Positions 26,799 to 35,454 of a stretch of DNA of 64,000 nt are shown here, in pieces. The translations under genes were made by a program, and so were the position numbers. Below the pieces are notes generated by a model. That model was not told the DNA's origin. It saw nothing but the letters and a program-made list of their open reading frames with translations, and did not search any database. The stretch comes from Lachnospiraceae bacterium. Lineage in GTDB: Bacteria; Bacillota; Clostridia; Lachnospirales; Lachnospiraceae. The DNA lies in contig JAFYMC010000034.1 in NCBI GenBank assembly GCA_017556805.1, forward strand, positions 124,001 through 188,000. Reading direction: 5' to 3'. The first letter of the stretch is position 1; every line of letters starts with the position of its first letter.

Positions 26799-28316
26799 TC
26801 AGTCCCTCCAGTCCTCTTTTCGGATGATCTTTCCGAGAATTAAAGTCGTTACATAAGAAACACAGAAGATTCCGCAAACAAGGAGTAAAAGCAGTAGGGA
26901 AGAGAGCTGTGTTTCTTTTTGTAGGAAACGATAGAGAAGGACAAACAGCTGTGCCGGAAGAAAGGCGCACAGGGCCGGCAGAACCAGCCACTGAGAGACC
27001 GGCGGAAACGCTTTGCAGTATTTGCGTACCAGAAGGGCATCAAACAAGGTGCTGACCAACTGACTGACAAGCAGACCAAGCAGTACTCCGTAAATGCCTG
27101 TTTTCGGTACAACAAACACAATAATGGCCAAGCGTACCAAAAGACCGGCTACAGTGGTAAAAAAGGACAAATGAGGCTTCCCGAGACCGTTAATAACACT
27201 TCCCAGGGTGGTGGACAGGTACAGGAGCGGACAAAGAGGAGAGAGGATGCGGATGTAGTCTCCGGCCAGGGTGTTATGATAGACCGCAGTTCCGATGTCC
27301 TGTCCGAAATAAAAGAAGACGGCGGTGGAAAACAGACCGATGACAACACTGTATTTTACCGCGTTTCCTACGCATTGTTGCAGGCGGGGACGGTTTTTCT
27401 CATCCAGGTTTTCCGAAACCGCCGGAAGCAGAAGAACGGACAATGCTCCCGGAATAGCGGACGGGAATAGGATAAAGGGAACGGCCATTCCGTTTAAGAT
27501 GCCGTAAAGGCTCAAGGCATCGGAATTTGTGAGGCCGCTTAACCGGAGCATCCCCGGAATGAAGACGGACTCTACGCTATGTAGGATATTGATGATAAGA
27601 CGGTTTAAGGATAAGGGCATGGAAAGGGCAAGTAAGCGTTTGGTCAGTCCTGCGGTTTCACAGGGAGAAGCATGACGAAGCAGCTTGCTCCGATGCATCC
27701 GGTAGGCAATGCTGTTAAAAATGTTAGAGGCAACCTCCCCCAGTACCAGACCGATGACCGCTGCCAGGCATCTGCTCTCCTCATTGGAGAAGGCCGGCAA
27801 GGTAACAAGATAAAGGACGAGACCGATACGGACTACCTGTTCCAAAAGCTGGGTAAAGGCAGGAACGGTGGTCTGTTTACACCCGATATAATACCCGTTG
27901 ATACAGGCGGTGACGGCACAAAACGGAAATGCAAGCGACAGAATACGCAAAGAGTCGGTAGCCCGGGGTTCCATGAGAAAGTAACGTGCGCAAGGCTCCG
28001 CACCGAAGTAGACAAAGACGGAGAGTACCAGGGAGATGCCGAAGGCAAGGAGCATGGAACGGCGCATAAGGCAAGAGGTTAAGGTTACGTTCCCCTTGCT
28101 GTTTTCTTCCGCTACCAGCTTGGACACGGCGGTTTGGATGCCGGAAGCGTAGAGGGTATAGCAGATTCCGTAGACCGGAAATATAAGCTGATAGATACCG
28201 AGGTATTCCGCCCCCAGTGCGTCCGCAAGACAAATACGATAATAAAACCCGAGAATGCGGGTAATCAAACCGGTAACGGTAAGGAGAATGGTTCCCTTTA
28301 AAATGGCATTTTTCAA
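26799..28316 (-). CDS. SpoVB/MurJ-like MATE-superfamily polysaccharide flippase
   Basis: A 505-residue polytopic protein with about fourteen membrane segments. The N-terminus (KGTILLTVTGLITRILGFYYR, trimmed: KGTILLTVTGLITRILGFYY) and ALGAEYLGIYQLIFPVYGI are typical of the SpoVB branch of lipid-II/polysaccharide flippases (MOP superfamily). Such proteins move undecaprenyl-linked wall precursors across the membrane; SpoVB acts in spore cortex synthesis in Bacillus. The gene is convergent with the cyclase gene, leaving no room for a terminator. Whether it serves spores or the vegetative wall is not shown. Confidence 0.88.
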   Translation of the reverse strand: MKNAILKGTILLTVTGLITRILGFYYRICLADALGAEYLGIYQLIFPVYGICYTLYASGIQTAVSKLVAEENSKGNVTLTSCLMRRSMLLAFGISLVLSVFVYFGAEPCARYFLMEPRATDSLRILSLAFPFCAVTACINGYYIGCKQTTVPAFTQLLEQVVRIGLVLYLVTLPAFSNEESRCLAAVIGLVLGEVASNIFNSIAYRMHRSKLLRHASPCETAGLTKRLLALSMPLSLNRLIINILHSVESVFIPGMLRLSGLTNSDALSLYGILNGMAVPFILFPSAIPGALSVLLLPAVSENLDEKNRPRLQQCVGNAVKYSVVIGLFSTAVFFYFGQDIGTAVYHNTLAGDYIRILSPLCPLLYLSTTLGSVINGLGKPHLSFFTTVAGLLVRLAIIVFVVPKTGIYGVLLGLLVSQLVSTLFDALLVRKYCKAFPPVSQWLVLPALCAFLPAQLFVLLYRFLQKETQLSSLLLLLLVCGIFCVSYVTTLILGKIIRKEDWRD

Positions 28317-28416
28317 GGCGGTGTCTCCGGGCTTTTTTTATTAGCTTATGAGTTTTATGGTGGGCATATGACGTGAAGTGCATAAAATAGAGATATAGAA
28401 GTTTGAGGATAACGAC

Positions 28417-29607
28417 ATGGAAAAGAAAATTATATATTTGGACAATGCGGCAACCACGCCGATGTACCCGGAGGCGGTGGAGGTAATGCTTCCCTATTTT
28501 ACGGAGCGGTTCGGAAATCCCTCCAGCCAGTATAGTTTGGCCAATGAAGGAAAGCGTGCGATTGAAAGTGCCAGAAAGCAGATTGCGGCTACCATAGGCG
28601 CTCGTCCGGAGGAGATTTATTTTACAGGAAGCGGTACCGAGGCGGACAACTGGGCCATTAAGGCAGTGGCACAAGCTTACCGGGACAAAGGACGGCATAT
28701 TATTACGACAAAAATCGAGCATCATGCGGTGCTTCATACCTGTGAGGCGTTGGAACGGGAAGGCTATCGGGTAACCTATCTGACCCCGGACGAGGATGGA
28801 ATTATCTTCCCGGAAAGATTACTGCGGGTGTTGACGCCGGATACGATTTTGGTGTCCGTTATGACGGCAAATAATGAAATCGGGACGATTGAGCCGATCG
28901 AAGAGTTGGCAAAAATAGCAACGGAGCGGGGCATTTTGTTTCATACCGATGCGGTACAGGCGTACGGGAAGCTACCGCTATCGGTGGAAGATGGGAACAT
29001 TGCCATGTTGTCTGCCAGTGCCCATAAAATCGGCGGACCGAAGGGCGTGGGCTTTTTGTATGTGAGACGGGATGTGCGGTTACAATCCTTCTTACACGGA
29101 GGCGCCCAGGAGAAGAGACGTCGTGCCGGAACGGAGAATGTACCTGGAATCGTAGGGTTTGCGAAGGCGGTGGAATTGACCTTTGCGTCGAGGGAAGAGT
29201 CGGAACAGAGGGAGAGCGAACTTCGGGATTATTTTATGGAGCGAGTGCTTTCGGAGATTCCCTATGCCAGAGTGACCGGTTCGGTAAAAGAGCGTCTTCC
29301 CGGGCATGTGAGCTTTTGTTTCCAGTTTATTGAAGGGGAAACGGTGTTGATTATGCTGGATTCCGACGGAATCTGCGGCTCCAGCGGTTCGGCCTGTACC
29401 ACGGGGCAGACAGAGCCGTCCCATGTACTGACGGCAATCGGACTTCCGGAAGATGTGGTCCATGGGGCGCTTCGGTTTACCTTGGGACGTGATACCACGA
29501 AGGAAGATATTGATTTTACCATAGACCGGATGAAGGAAGTCATAGGGAGAATCAGAGCAATGTCCCCGTATTATGCAAAGTTTGCAGCGAGGGACGGAAA
29601 AGAATAG
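28417..29607 (+). CDS. Cysteine desulfurase (NifS/IscS family)
   Basis: This pyridoxal-phosphate enzyme takes sulfur from cysteine as a persulfide. YLDNAATTP opens the protein, the PLP lysine is in SASAHKIGGPKG (about residue 203), and the catalytic cysteine is in GSSGSACTTGQ (about 325). At 396 residues it is a normal group I type enzyme. mnmA follows 44 bp later in the same operon. The pair fits sulfur delivery for 2-thiouridine formation in tRNA, as known for cysteine desulfurase partners of MnmA. An iron-sulfur role is possible too. Confidence 0.93.
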   Translation: MEKKIIYLDNAATTPMYPEAVEVMLPYFTERFGNPSSQYSLANEGKRAIESARKQIAATIGARPEEIYFTGSGTEADNWAIKAVAQAYRDKGRHIITTKIEHHAVLHTCEALEREGYRVTYLTPDEDGIIFPERLLRVLTPDTILVSVMTANNEIGTIEPIEELAKIATERGILFHTDAVQAYGKLPLSVEDGNIAMLSASAHKIGGPKGVGFLYVRRDVRLQSFLHGGAQEKRRRAGTENVPGIVGFAKAVELTFASREESEQRESELRDYFMERVLSEIPYARVTGSVKERLPGHVSFCFQFIEGETVLIMLDSDGICGSSGSACTTGQTEPSHVLTAIGLPEDVVHGALRFTLGRDTTKEDIDFTIDRMKEVIGRIRAMSPYYAKFAARDGKE

Positions 29608-29651
29608 ATGGGATATGCAGTGTGATTCTACAAAGATAGAAAGGTAGTTTT

Positions 29652-30713
29652 ATGAGAAAAATAGTAGTTGGCCTATCCGGCGGTGTGGATTCCGCCGTGA
29701 CGGCATATTTGTTAAAGGAGCAGGGATACGAGGTCATCGGTGTGACCCTTTGTATGCACGAAAATGCGGAAAAGGAAGTAGCAGATGCGGCTGAAGTAGC
29801 TGAGCGCATCGGGATCCGGCATCGTGTTGTGGAACTTAAAGAGAAGTTTAAAGAGAATATTATCCGGTATTTTACGGAGTCTTATAAGCAGGGAGAAACC
29901 CCGAATCCGTGCATGGTGTGCAATCCGCTGATGAAGTGGACGGCACTGCTTTCTGTGGCGGAAGAGGAAGGTGCGGAAGGGGTTGCCACCGGTCATTACG
30001 CGGGCGTGGTGCGACTTGCAAACGGCAGATATGCGATTCGTTGTGCGGTGTCTTCCGCAAAGGATCAGGCCTATGTGTTGTACGGCCTTTCCCAAGAACA
30101 GTTGGCGAAAACGATGATGCCGCTGGCGGTTTATGAGAAGGAAGAAATTCGCGAAATCGCTGCAAAGATTGGACTTTCTGTGGCGGACAAGGCAGACAGT
30201 ATGGAGATTTGTTTCCTTCCGGAAGGAGAGGTCTATACCGATTATCTGGTGCAGAAGGAAGGTGTTGTACCGGAACAGGGTAATTTTGTGGATGAAGCAG
30301 GACATGTACTGGGAACCCATCAAGGAATTATTTTTTATACGGTGGGACAGAGGAAAGGTCTCGGCATTGCTTTCGGAGAACCTCGCTATGTAAAGGAGCT
30401 TCGGCCGGAAACCAATGAAGTGGTACTTTCCGGAAATGATGCCCTGCAAAGCGCTGTGGTGTATGCCAGAGAATACAAAGGAATGGCGTTGGAGGAGCTG
30501 ACAGACGGAATGCGACTGCTTGCGAAGATTCGTTACAGTCACAGAGGAGCCATGTGTACGGTGCATTTGGAAGACGCCGGATTGCGCTTGGAATTTGACG
30601 AGCCGCAGCGTGCCGCAACACCGGGACAAGCAGTGGTGTTTTACAGAGAAGAGACGGTAGAGGATGGTACGCAGGTGCTTGTGGTGGCAGGCGGTGCGGT
30701 GATTTGCAGATAA
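29652..30713 (+). CDS. mnmA: tRNA-specific 2-thiouridylase
   Basis: MnmA makes the 2-thio group of U34 in Lys, Glu and Gln tRNAs, with ATP activation. The PP-loop GLSGGVDSAV opens the protein; the two catalytic cysteines are in TPNPCMVCN (about residue 88) and SMEICFLP (about 184). The C-terminal beta domain includes GTHQGIIFYTVGQRKGLG. The 353-residue length is usual. It lies between a cysteine desulfurase, the likely sulfur donor, and an aldo/keto reductase. The start is the ATG at 29652; an AAGGTAG lies upstream. Confidence 0.95.
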   Translation: MRKIVVGLSGGVDSAVTAYLLKEQGYEVIGVTLCMHENAEKEVADAAEVAERIGIRHRVVELKEKFKENIIRYFTESYKQGETPNPCMVCNPLMKWTALLSVAEEEGAEGVATGHYAGVVRLANGRYAIRCAVSSAKDQAYVLYGLSQEQLAKTMMPLAVYEKEEIREIAAKIGLSVADKADSMEICFLPEGEVYTDYLVQKEGVVPEQGNFVDEAGHVLGTHQGIIFYTVGQRKGLGIAFGEPRYVKELRPETNEVVLSGNDALQSAVVYAREYKGMALEELTDGMRLLAKIRYSHRGAMCTVHLEDAGLRLEFDEPQRAATPGQAVVFYREETVEDGTQVLVVAGGAVICR

Positions 30714-30727
30714 ATCGGAGGATTAAA

Positions 30728-31582
30728 ATGACGGAAGTGAAAAAGAGTGTAGTATTAGCTAACGGAACAGAAATGCCTACCATCGGTTACGGTACCTGGC
30801 AGGTGGAAAACAGTGCTGCCGGAGCGGATGCGGTGGCAGAGGCAATCAGGGCAGGCTATCGCCATATAGATGGTGCGGCACGGTATGAGAATGAGGTTAG
30901 TGTAGGAGAAGGTATTCGGAAATCCGGTATCGCTCGCGAGGAGCTTTTTGTGACGAGTAAGGTGTGGTTTACCCACAGAAAGTACGAGCAGGTGATTATG
31001 GCTTTCGATACCACATTAAAGGATTTGGGACTGGAGTACGTGGATTTGTATTTGATTCACTGGCCTGCAGTGGTAAATAATTACGAAAATTGGGAAGAGG
31101 TCAATGCGGAAACCTGGCGGGCTATGGAGACCATTTATCGTTCGGGAAAGGTGAGGGCCATCGGGGTCAGCAATTTCCTTCCGCATCATCTGGAACCGCT
31201 TTTAAAAACTGCGGAAATTGTTCCGATGGTCAATCAGATTGAGTTCCGTCCGGGCTATCCGCAGACGGAGTGCGCAGTGTGGTGTATGGAACATGGAATC
31301 GTGCCGGAGGCTTGGAGGCCGTTAGGTGCCGGTGCGGCACTAAACGGAGAACTGATGACAGAACTTTCCGCAAAGTACGGAAAAACACCGGCACAGATAT
31401 GTTTACGATGGGTATTACAGCATGGGCTTACGCCGCTTGTAAAGTCCGCAAATCCGATACGTATGAGGGAAAATTTACAGATCTATGATTTTGAACTGAG
31501 TGCGGAGGATATGGCAAGGATAGATGCGCTACCGTGGGATGACGCGAATGCAGAGAAGCCGGATGAAGTGGTGGAGAGGTAG
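30728..31582 (+). CDS. Aldo/keto reductase
   Basis: A 284-residue NADPH-dependent reductase of the AKR superfamily. The catalytic tetrad is visible: Asp and Tyr in HIDGAARYENE (about residues 46-56), Lys in VTSKVW (about 79) and His in LIHWP (about 112). The residue after the catalytic Asp is Gly where most AKRs have Thr. The GVSNF motif and the late KSANPIRMREN for the cofactor phosphate are present. The ATG at 30728 has CGGAGGA upstream; an in-frame ATG at 30704 overlaps the end of mnmA. It is last in the desulfurase-mnmA operon. Substrate unknown. Confidence 0.92.
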   Translation: MTEVKKSVVLANGTEMPTIGYGTWQVENSAAGADAVAEAIRAGYRHIDGAARYENEVSVGEGIRKSGIAREELFVTSKVWFTHRKYEQVIMAFDTTLKDLGLEYVDLYLIHWPAVVNNYENWEEVNAETWRAMETIYRSGKVRAIGVSNFLPHHLEPLLKTAEIVPMVNQIEFRPGYPQTECAVWCMEHGIVPEAWRPLGAGAALNGELMTELSAKYGKTPAQICLRWVLQHGLTPLVKSANPIRMRENLQIYDFELSAEDMARIDALPWDDANAEKPDEVVER

Positions 31583-31676
31583 ACTTTTTAGCAATGAGTC
31601 TTGCGTGGATCAATTTAGGGTGGGTTACGTGTATGGTCACCATCCTTCGGAAATTTAATTGGTTACGGGTGCCGGA

Positions 31677-31695
31677 GTATTTGAATCTCAAATAC
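31677..31695. repeat. 8-bp inverted repeat upstream of the CotH gene
   Basis: GTATTTGA (31677-31684) and TCAAATAC (31688-31695) are perfect inverted copies separated by ATC. It ends just before the AAGGAGG ribosome site, so it could be an operator or a hairpin that limits translation. Confidence 0.5.
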
Positions 31696-31719
31696 ATAGA
31701 AAAATAAGGAGGTTTTCCA

Positions 31720-33720
31720 ATGAAACATCGTAGGCTTGTTATTTCGGTGCCTTTGTTTTTGCTTGCTGTGGTCTGGCTTTGCGCGGGATGTAAAAAAAAC
31801 AACGATGCTGTTTTTGACAGTGAGATTGTTCCGCCAAAGTTTAGTCATGAGACCGGTTCTTATGATGCAGAGTTCACGCTGGCGGTTGTTGCTGATAGCG
31901 GGACTACCGTGCGTTATACCCTTGACGGCAGTTTGCCTACGGCAAAATCACCGGTATTCCCGGCAGAGGGAATGGTTATAGCTGACCGCTCCGGGGAACC
32001 CAATGTTCTGGCAGCCGTAAGCACGAATGAAATATCGCTGGAAACCGACCATGTTCCTCCGACAGTCACCAAAGGTACCGTTATTCGGGCCGCTGCGTTT
32101 TCGTCGGATGACAAAAAAATGAGTGCGGTCACCACAGAAACCTATCTCGTTGGCCTTGACTACAAGGACATTAAGATTGTTTCTCTTGTGCTTGACAGCG
32201 ACAGTCTTTTTGATTACGAAACCGGTATCTATGTTATGGGAAAATATTATGATGACTGGATGGCTTCCGATCCTGAAGCAAAGAACGCAGGCTCGTGGGA
32301 AATCAAGGGTAACTTCTCCCAAAAAGGACGTGAATGGGAGCGAGAGGTGTTGTTCCAGCTCATCGAGAACGACGGTTCTTTCGGTGTCGAGCAGAACATG
32401 GGCATACGAATCATGGGCACTGCCACCCGTACCTATTATCAGAAGAGCTTTCGCCTGTATGCCCGTGAGGAATACGGCCGAAAGCGTCTTAAGTATTCTC
32501 TGATTCCGGGGCTTATGACCGACACCGGAGAGGAGTCGCTTAACGAATTCAAGACCTTCATTTTGCGCAATGGCGGCAATGATAACTATTTCACCCTTTT
32601 ACGTGACCCTTATGTTCAGGCACTTTTGCCTGAACGTGACTTTGCAACTCAGGGCGCAGAACCGTGCATTGTTTTCATTAATGGTGAATACTGGGGCATT
32701 TACAGTATTACCGAGGATTATTCCGACAACTACATTGAAGATAATTACGGCGTTGATGATAAGAATGCTATTATAGTCAAGAATGTGGTGGGTGCTGAGG
32801 CGACGGTTGATGAGGGCGAGCCGGAGGATATCGACCTCTACAAGGAGTTGGACGGTAGTATCTACTGGCGCGATTTCACGCAGACGGAGCATTACGATTG
32901 GCTCTGTGAGAAAGTTGACATGGAAAATCTCATTGACTATATGGCGGTTTTACTCTACATTGACAATGGCGACGGTGCGTTTAACGGCAACAACTGGCGT
33001 GTCTGGCGTGCAAGAGAAACAGACGACCAAAACGAGTATGCAGATGGCAGATGGCGTTTTATGCTCTATGATAATGACTTTGCGCTGGCCTTCCGTCCTG
33101 ACGAGGGTGGTGCAGAGAAAAATACACTGGAGCAGGTTCGGAATATCGACTGGGGTTGGGGACTTCTGTTTAACAAGCTCATGGAGAACGAGCAGTTTAG
33201 AGCACAGTTCATCAATACATTCATGGACCTTCGCAATTCATGCTTCCATCCGGAGGAGGCACTGGAGACGCTTGATGAAATGCAGAGCGTAATTGCTCCT
33301 TATATAGCAGAACAATACAGACGTAACGGTCCGGGATGGGTTACCCAAATGACAGATGATGAGATGGAAGGACGATTTGAGGATGAACTTGACCATATCC
33401 GTCAATTCATGAACGGCCGTTATGACTATTCCGTAAGCATGCTCAGAGAAGGTTACGGTCTGGGTGAAGCATATAGCATCAGCCTCGGCGCAAACAATCC
33501 GGAGGGTGGAACGGTCAGAGTAAATACTGTCACTCCTAATCTTAATGATGGCACATGGCAGGGCAAGTATTTCTCTGAATATGAGATAACCTTGACTGCT
33601 GTTCCGACGGAAGGCTATGTCTTTGCCGGCTGGAGCGGAGGGGTCACGGAACAAAAGGCAGAGATTACGATTCGACTTACGGAAGATATGGAGCTGACCG
33701 CAAACTTTAAGAAGAAATAA
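31720..33720 (+). CDS. CotH-family lipoprotein with chitobiase-like and C-terminal repeat domains
   Basis: The signal peptide ends in lipobox CAGC (Cys about residue 24). Next comes a chitobiase C-terminal-like beta domain (TVRYTLDGSLPTA, about 65-80). The middle (about 140-560) is the CotH domain: RIMGTATRTYYQKSFRLYAR, RNGGNDNYFTLLRDPY and GEYWGIYSITEDYSD. CotH proteins are atypical kinases, first known from spore coats and here exported. The end (about 590-666) is a single beta-repeat module with GYVFAGWSGG. Proline codons are mixed (CCT, CCA, CCC) and C-ending codons are common, unlike neighbouring genes, which suggests acquisition. Confidence 0.85.
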   Translation: MKHRRLVISVPLFLLAVVWLCAGCKKNNDAVFDSEIVPPKFSHETGSYDAEFTLAVVADSGTTVRYTLDGSLPTAKSPVFPAEGMVIADRSGEPNVLAAVSTNEISLETDHVPPTVTKGTVIRAAAFSSDDKKMSAVTTETYLVGLDYKDIKIVSLVLDSDSLFDYETGIYVMGKYYDDWMASDPEAKNAGSWEIKGNFSQKGREWEREVLFQLIENDGSFGVEQNMGIRIMGTATRTYYQKSFRLYAREEYGRKRLKYSLIPGLMTDTGEESLNEFKTFILRNGGNDNYFTLLRDPYVQALLPERDFATQGAEPCIVFINGEYWGIYSITEDYSDNYIEDNYGVDDKNAIIVKNVVGAEATVDEGEPEDIDLYKELDGSIYWRDFTQTEHYDWLCEKVDMENLIDYMAVLLYIDNGDGAFNGNNWRVWRARETDDQNEYADGRWRFMLYDNDFALAFRPDEGGAEKNTLEQVRNIDWGWGLLFNKLMENEQFRAQFINTFMDLRNSCFHPEEALETLDEMQSVIAPYIAEQYRRNGPGWVTQMTDDEMEGRFEDELDHIRQFMNGRYDYSVSMLREGYGLGEAYSISLGANNPEGGTVRVNTVTPNLNDGTWQGKYFSEYEITLTAVPTEGYVFAGWSGGVTEQKAEITIRLTEDMELTANFKKK

Positions 33721-33747
33721 AAGTAAATGCAGTTTTCTGGAAACATA

Positions 33748-33776
33748 TTGCATTTTTGAAATACCTGTGTTATGAT
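33748..33776 (+). promoter_or_regulatory. Promoter of the leader-peptide attenuator
   Basis: TTGCAT (33748-33753), 17-bp spacer, TATGAT (33771-33776). Transcription would begin near 33783, giving a leader of about 360 bases before the methyltransferase. Confidence 0.7.
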
Positions 33777-33803
33777 GTGAAAAACACTTTGAAAGGGAAC
33801 TCT

Positions 33804-33860
33804 ATGATGAACGTAATGAGAAACAGTTTAGAACGCAGAGAAGAACGTAGGCTCTTGTAA
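33804..33860 (+). CDS. Putative 18-residue Arg-rich leader peptide
   Basis: The short frame MMNVMRNSLERREERRLL has an AAAGGGA ribosome site five bases before its first ATG and begins about 20 bases after the predicted transcription start. Its last three codons and stop (33852-33860) form the left arm of a strong hairpin, so a ribosome at its end would change the RNA fold. That is the layout of a regulatory leader peptide. No similarity to a known leader is claimed. It is too short to judge by codon use. Confidence 0.6.
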   Translation: MMNVMRNSLERREERRLL

Positions 33861-33896
33861 TCATTGCAACCCGCATGGTTACAAGAGGTACGTCTT
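33841..33896 (+). other. Leader hairpin overlapping the end of the leader peptide
   Basis: CTCTTGTAA (33852-33860) pairs perfectly with TTACAAGAG (33879-33887). The stem extends outward through ACGTA/TACGT (33845-33849 with 33889-33893) and AAG/CTT. A competing hairpin, ACAAGA (33881-33886) with TCTTGT (33893-33898), cannot form at the same time. Confidence 0.75.
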
Positions 33897-33905
33897 GTTT
33901 CTGTG

Positions 33906-33940
33906 CGGTTACTGTTTTTTATCATAGAGATGCAGAACCG
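33906..33940 (+). promoter_or_regulatory. Candidate antiterminator
   Basis: CGGTTACTG (33906-33914) can pair with CAGAACCG (33933-33940) with one bulged A. This would occupy the left arm of the terminator that starts at 33934. The two structures are therefore mutually exclusive. Confidence 0.5.
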
Positions 33941-33986
33941 TAACAGATTTAGCTTGAGGCTGAGTTTGATTACGGTTCTTTTTATT
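33934..33986 (+). terminator. Attenuator terminator upstream of the methyltransferase gene
   Basis: A 20-bp stem: AGAACCGTAA (33934-33943) with TTACGGTTCT (33970-33979), continued inward by 33944-33953 with 33959-33968 (several G-T pairs), loop TTGAG, then TTTTTATTTT. No complete gene other than the leader peptide lies between promoter and terminator. Confidence 0.88.
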
Positions 33987-33988
33987 TT

Positions 33989-34120
33989 CGTGCAGGCAAA
34001 GTGAGCATGCGAGAAAACTGCGTGAGCTTGCTCACATGCAGTTACGCAGTCATGCGAACGCGCCCACGACCGAGCGGCTGTGCCGCGAGGTTGGGGGCGG
34101 TGCGGAGAACTGCCTGCACG
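33989..34120. repeat. Palindromic repeat element, copy A
   Basis: A 132-bp GC-rich block bounded by a perfect 10-bp inverted repeat (CGTGCAGGCA at 33989-33998, complement at 34111-34120). Inside are nested hairpins: AACTGC/GCAGTT (34016-34021 with 34038-34043) around GTGAG/CTCAC, and GCGGC/GCCGC near 34075. The first 15 bases match copy B at 51673-51687 in 13 positions. It fills most of the gap between the attenuator and the methyltransferase start and has no coding potential. Confidence 0.6.
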
Positions 34121-34146
34121 GGATATTCTAGAAAAGGAGGTCAACT

Positions 34147-34929
34147 ATGAACACAGATTTTTTGAAGAACACATTTTCAAAGGTAATCAAGGATTACGAC
34201 ACCGCAAGACCGGGGTATCCGCAGGAGTTGTATGATACTGTAGCCGGCTTTGCGGGAATCGGAAGGGATGCATCTGTATTGGAGGTGGGAGCCGGTACGG
34301 GACAGGCAACAGACCTATTTTTGTCGAGAGACTTCCGGCTTGATTTACTGGAGGTCAGCGATGAGCAAGTGCTATTTTTGAAGCAAAAGTACGGAAACAA
34401 TCCCAAGGTGACGGTAGCAAAAGACTATTTCGAGCAGTATGAAACGGAAAAGAAGTATGACTTGATTTATTCCGCTACGGCGTTTCACTGGGTGGATAGC
34501 TGGATTGGGTACCCGAAGGCGTGGGAACTGTTAAATGCGGGAGGAACTTTGGCGGTATTCTGGCATATGTCCTCGGTGACCTATTATGAGGGAGGGATTT
34601 TTGACGGACTGAACGCAATAAAGAAAAAGTATCTTCCGCAGGAGTCTCTTGGATTTGATGCGGAGGGGATTTTGAAGGTAAAGGAACGTAGAATTGCGCA
34701 GATACAGTCGGGCGGTTGTTTTGGAGAACCGGAAGTTTTTGAGTATCGGTGGACTGATACCTACGATGCGGAGCGATATGCGACGCTTCTTAACACGTAT
34801 TCAGGGACGCAGGCATTGCAGGAGGAGAAAAGAGTGGAGTATTTGGAGGAGGTAAGAGAGTATATTAATGCGAACGGTGGGAAGGTGGAGTTACCGCAGC
34901 ATGTGATGTTGTATTTGGTGAGGAAATAA
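34147..34929 (+). CDS. Class I SAM-dependent methyltransferase
   Basis: A 260-residue methyltransferase with the SAM-binding motif VLEVGAGTGQAT (about residues 40-51), the acidic end of strand 2 (LLEVS) and the motif-IV region DLIYSATAFHWVD. The FSKVIKDYDTARPGYP start is typical of UbiE/Methyltransf_11-like small-molecule methyltransferases; the substrate cannot be told. AAAAGGAGG lies before the ATG. It sits behind a leader-peptide attenuator and a palindromic repeat, and a GNAT gene follows 13 bp later. The pairing of two group-transfer enzymes behind an attenuator suggests inducible drug or metabolite modification, as inference. Confidence 0.85.
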   Translation: MNTDFLKNTFSKVIKDYDTARPGYPQELYDTVAGFAGIGRDASVLEVGAGTGQATDLFLSRDFRLDLLEVSDEQVLFLKQKYGNNPKVTVAKDYFEQYETEKKYDLIYSATAFHWVDSWIGYPKAWELLNAGGTLAVFWHMSSVTYYEGGIFDGLNAIKKKYLPQESLGFDAEGILKVKERRIAQIQSGGCFGEPEVFEYRWTDTYDAERYATLLNTYSGTQALQEEKRVEYLEEVREYINANGGKVELPQHVMLYLVRK

Positions 34930-34942
34930 AGGAGTAAAGAAA

Positions 34943-35440
34943 ATGCAGACAGAGAGTAAGAAACACATCAGCTATCGAGAGGCTTGCATTGCGGACTGTT
35001 ACGACCTTGCGGTATTAAAGGGAACGGTCTGGAATACAACCTATCAGGGGATTTATCCACAGGAAAAATTGACGGGATATGATGTGGAAAAGAATAAACG
35101 GATATTTGAGTCAATTGTAGAGAATTCGGAGATATCGTTATATGTGGCAACCGATGAGGAGAAAATCGTAGGATTTATGACCTGTGGGAAGCCGTACAAA
35201 CCGTTTCGGGAGTATGGACAGGAAGTCGGATTATTGTATATTTTAAAAGAGTATCAGCGGCAAGGAATCGGTAGAGAGTTCTTTCGTATCGCAAAGAAGT
35301 TGGTCACAGAACGTGGATATAAGGAGTTCTTTTTAGCGGGAAACAGAAGGAATTATGATGCACAGAAGTTTTATTTTGCAATGGGAGGAGAAGTGCTTTG
35401 TGAAGATGGAGAACAAGTGAGGATAGGGTATAAGATATAG
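34943..35440 (+). CDS. GNAT-family N-acetyltransferase
   Basis: A 165-residue protein with one GNAT domain. The acetyl-CoA binding loop is EYQRQGIGREFF (about residues 105-116), preceded by the beta strand VGLLYILKEY, and the C-terminal NRRNYDAQKFYFAMGG matches motif B. An AAAGGAG site overlaps the end of the methyltransferase gene region, so both are read from one message. The acceptor may be an amine of a small molecule or protein. No terminator directly follows. Confidence 0.88.
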   Translation: MQTESKKHISYREACIADCYDLAVLKGTVWNTTYQGIYPQEKLTGYDVEKNKRIFESIVENSEISLYVATDEEKIVGFMTCGKPYKPFREYGQEVGLLYILKEYQRQGIGREFFRIAKKLVTERGYKEFFLAGNRRNYDAQKFYFAMGGEVLCEDGEQVRIGYKI

Positions 35441-35454
35441 GATATATGTGAATC

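Noticed and set aside
26799..28316. Assignment of the flippase as O-antigen or capsule Wzx.
   Set aside because: No capsule or glycosyltransferase genes are nearby and the N-terminal motifs fit the SpoVB branch.
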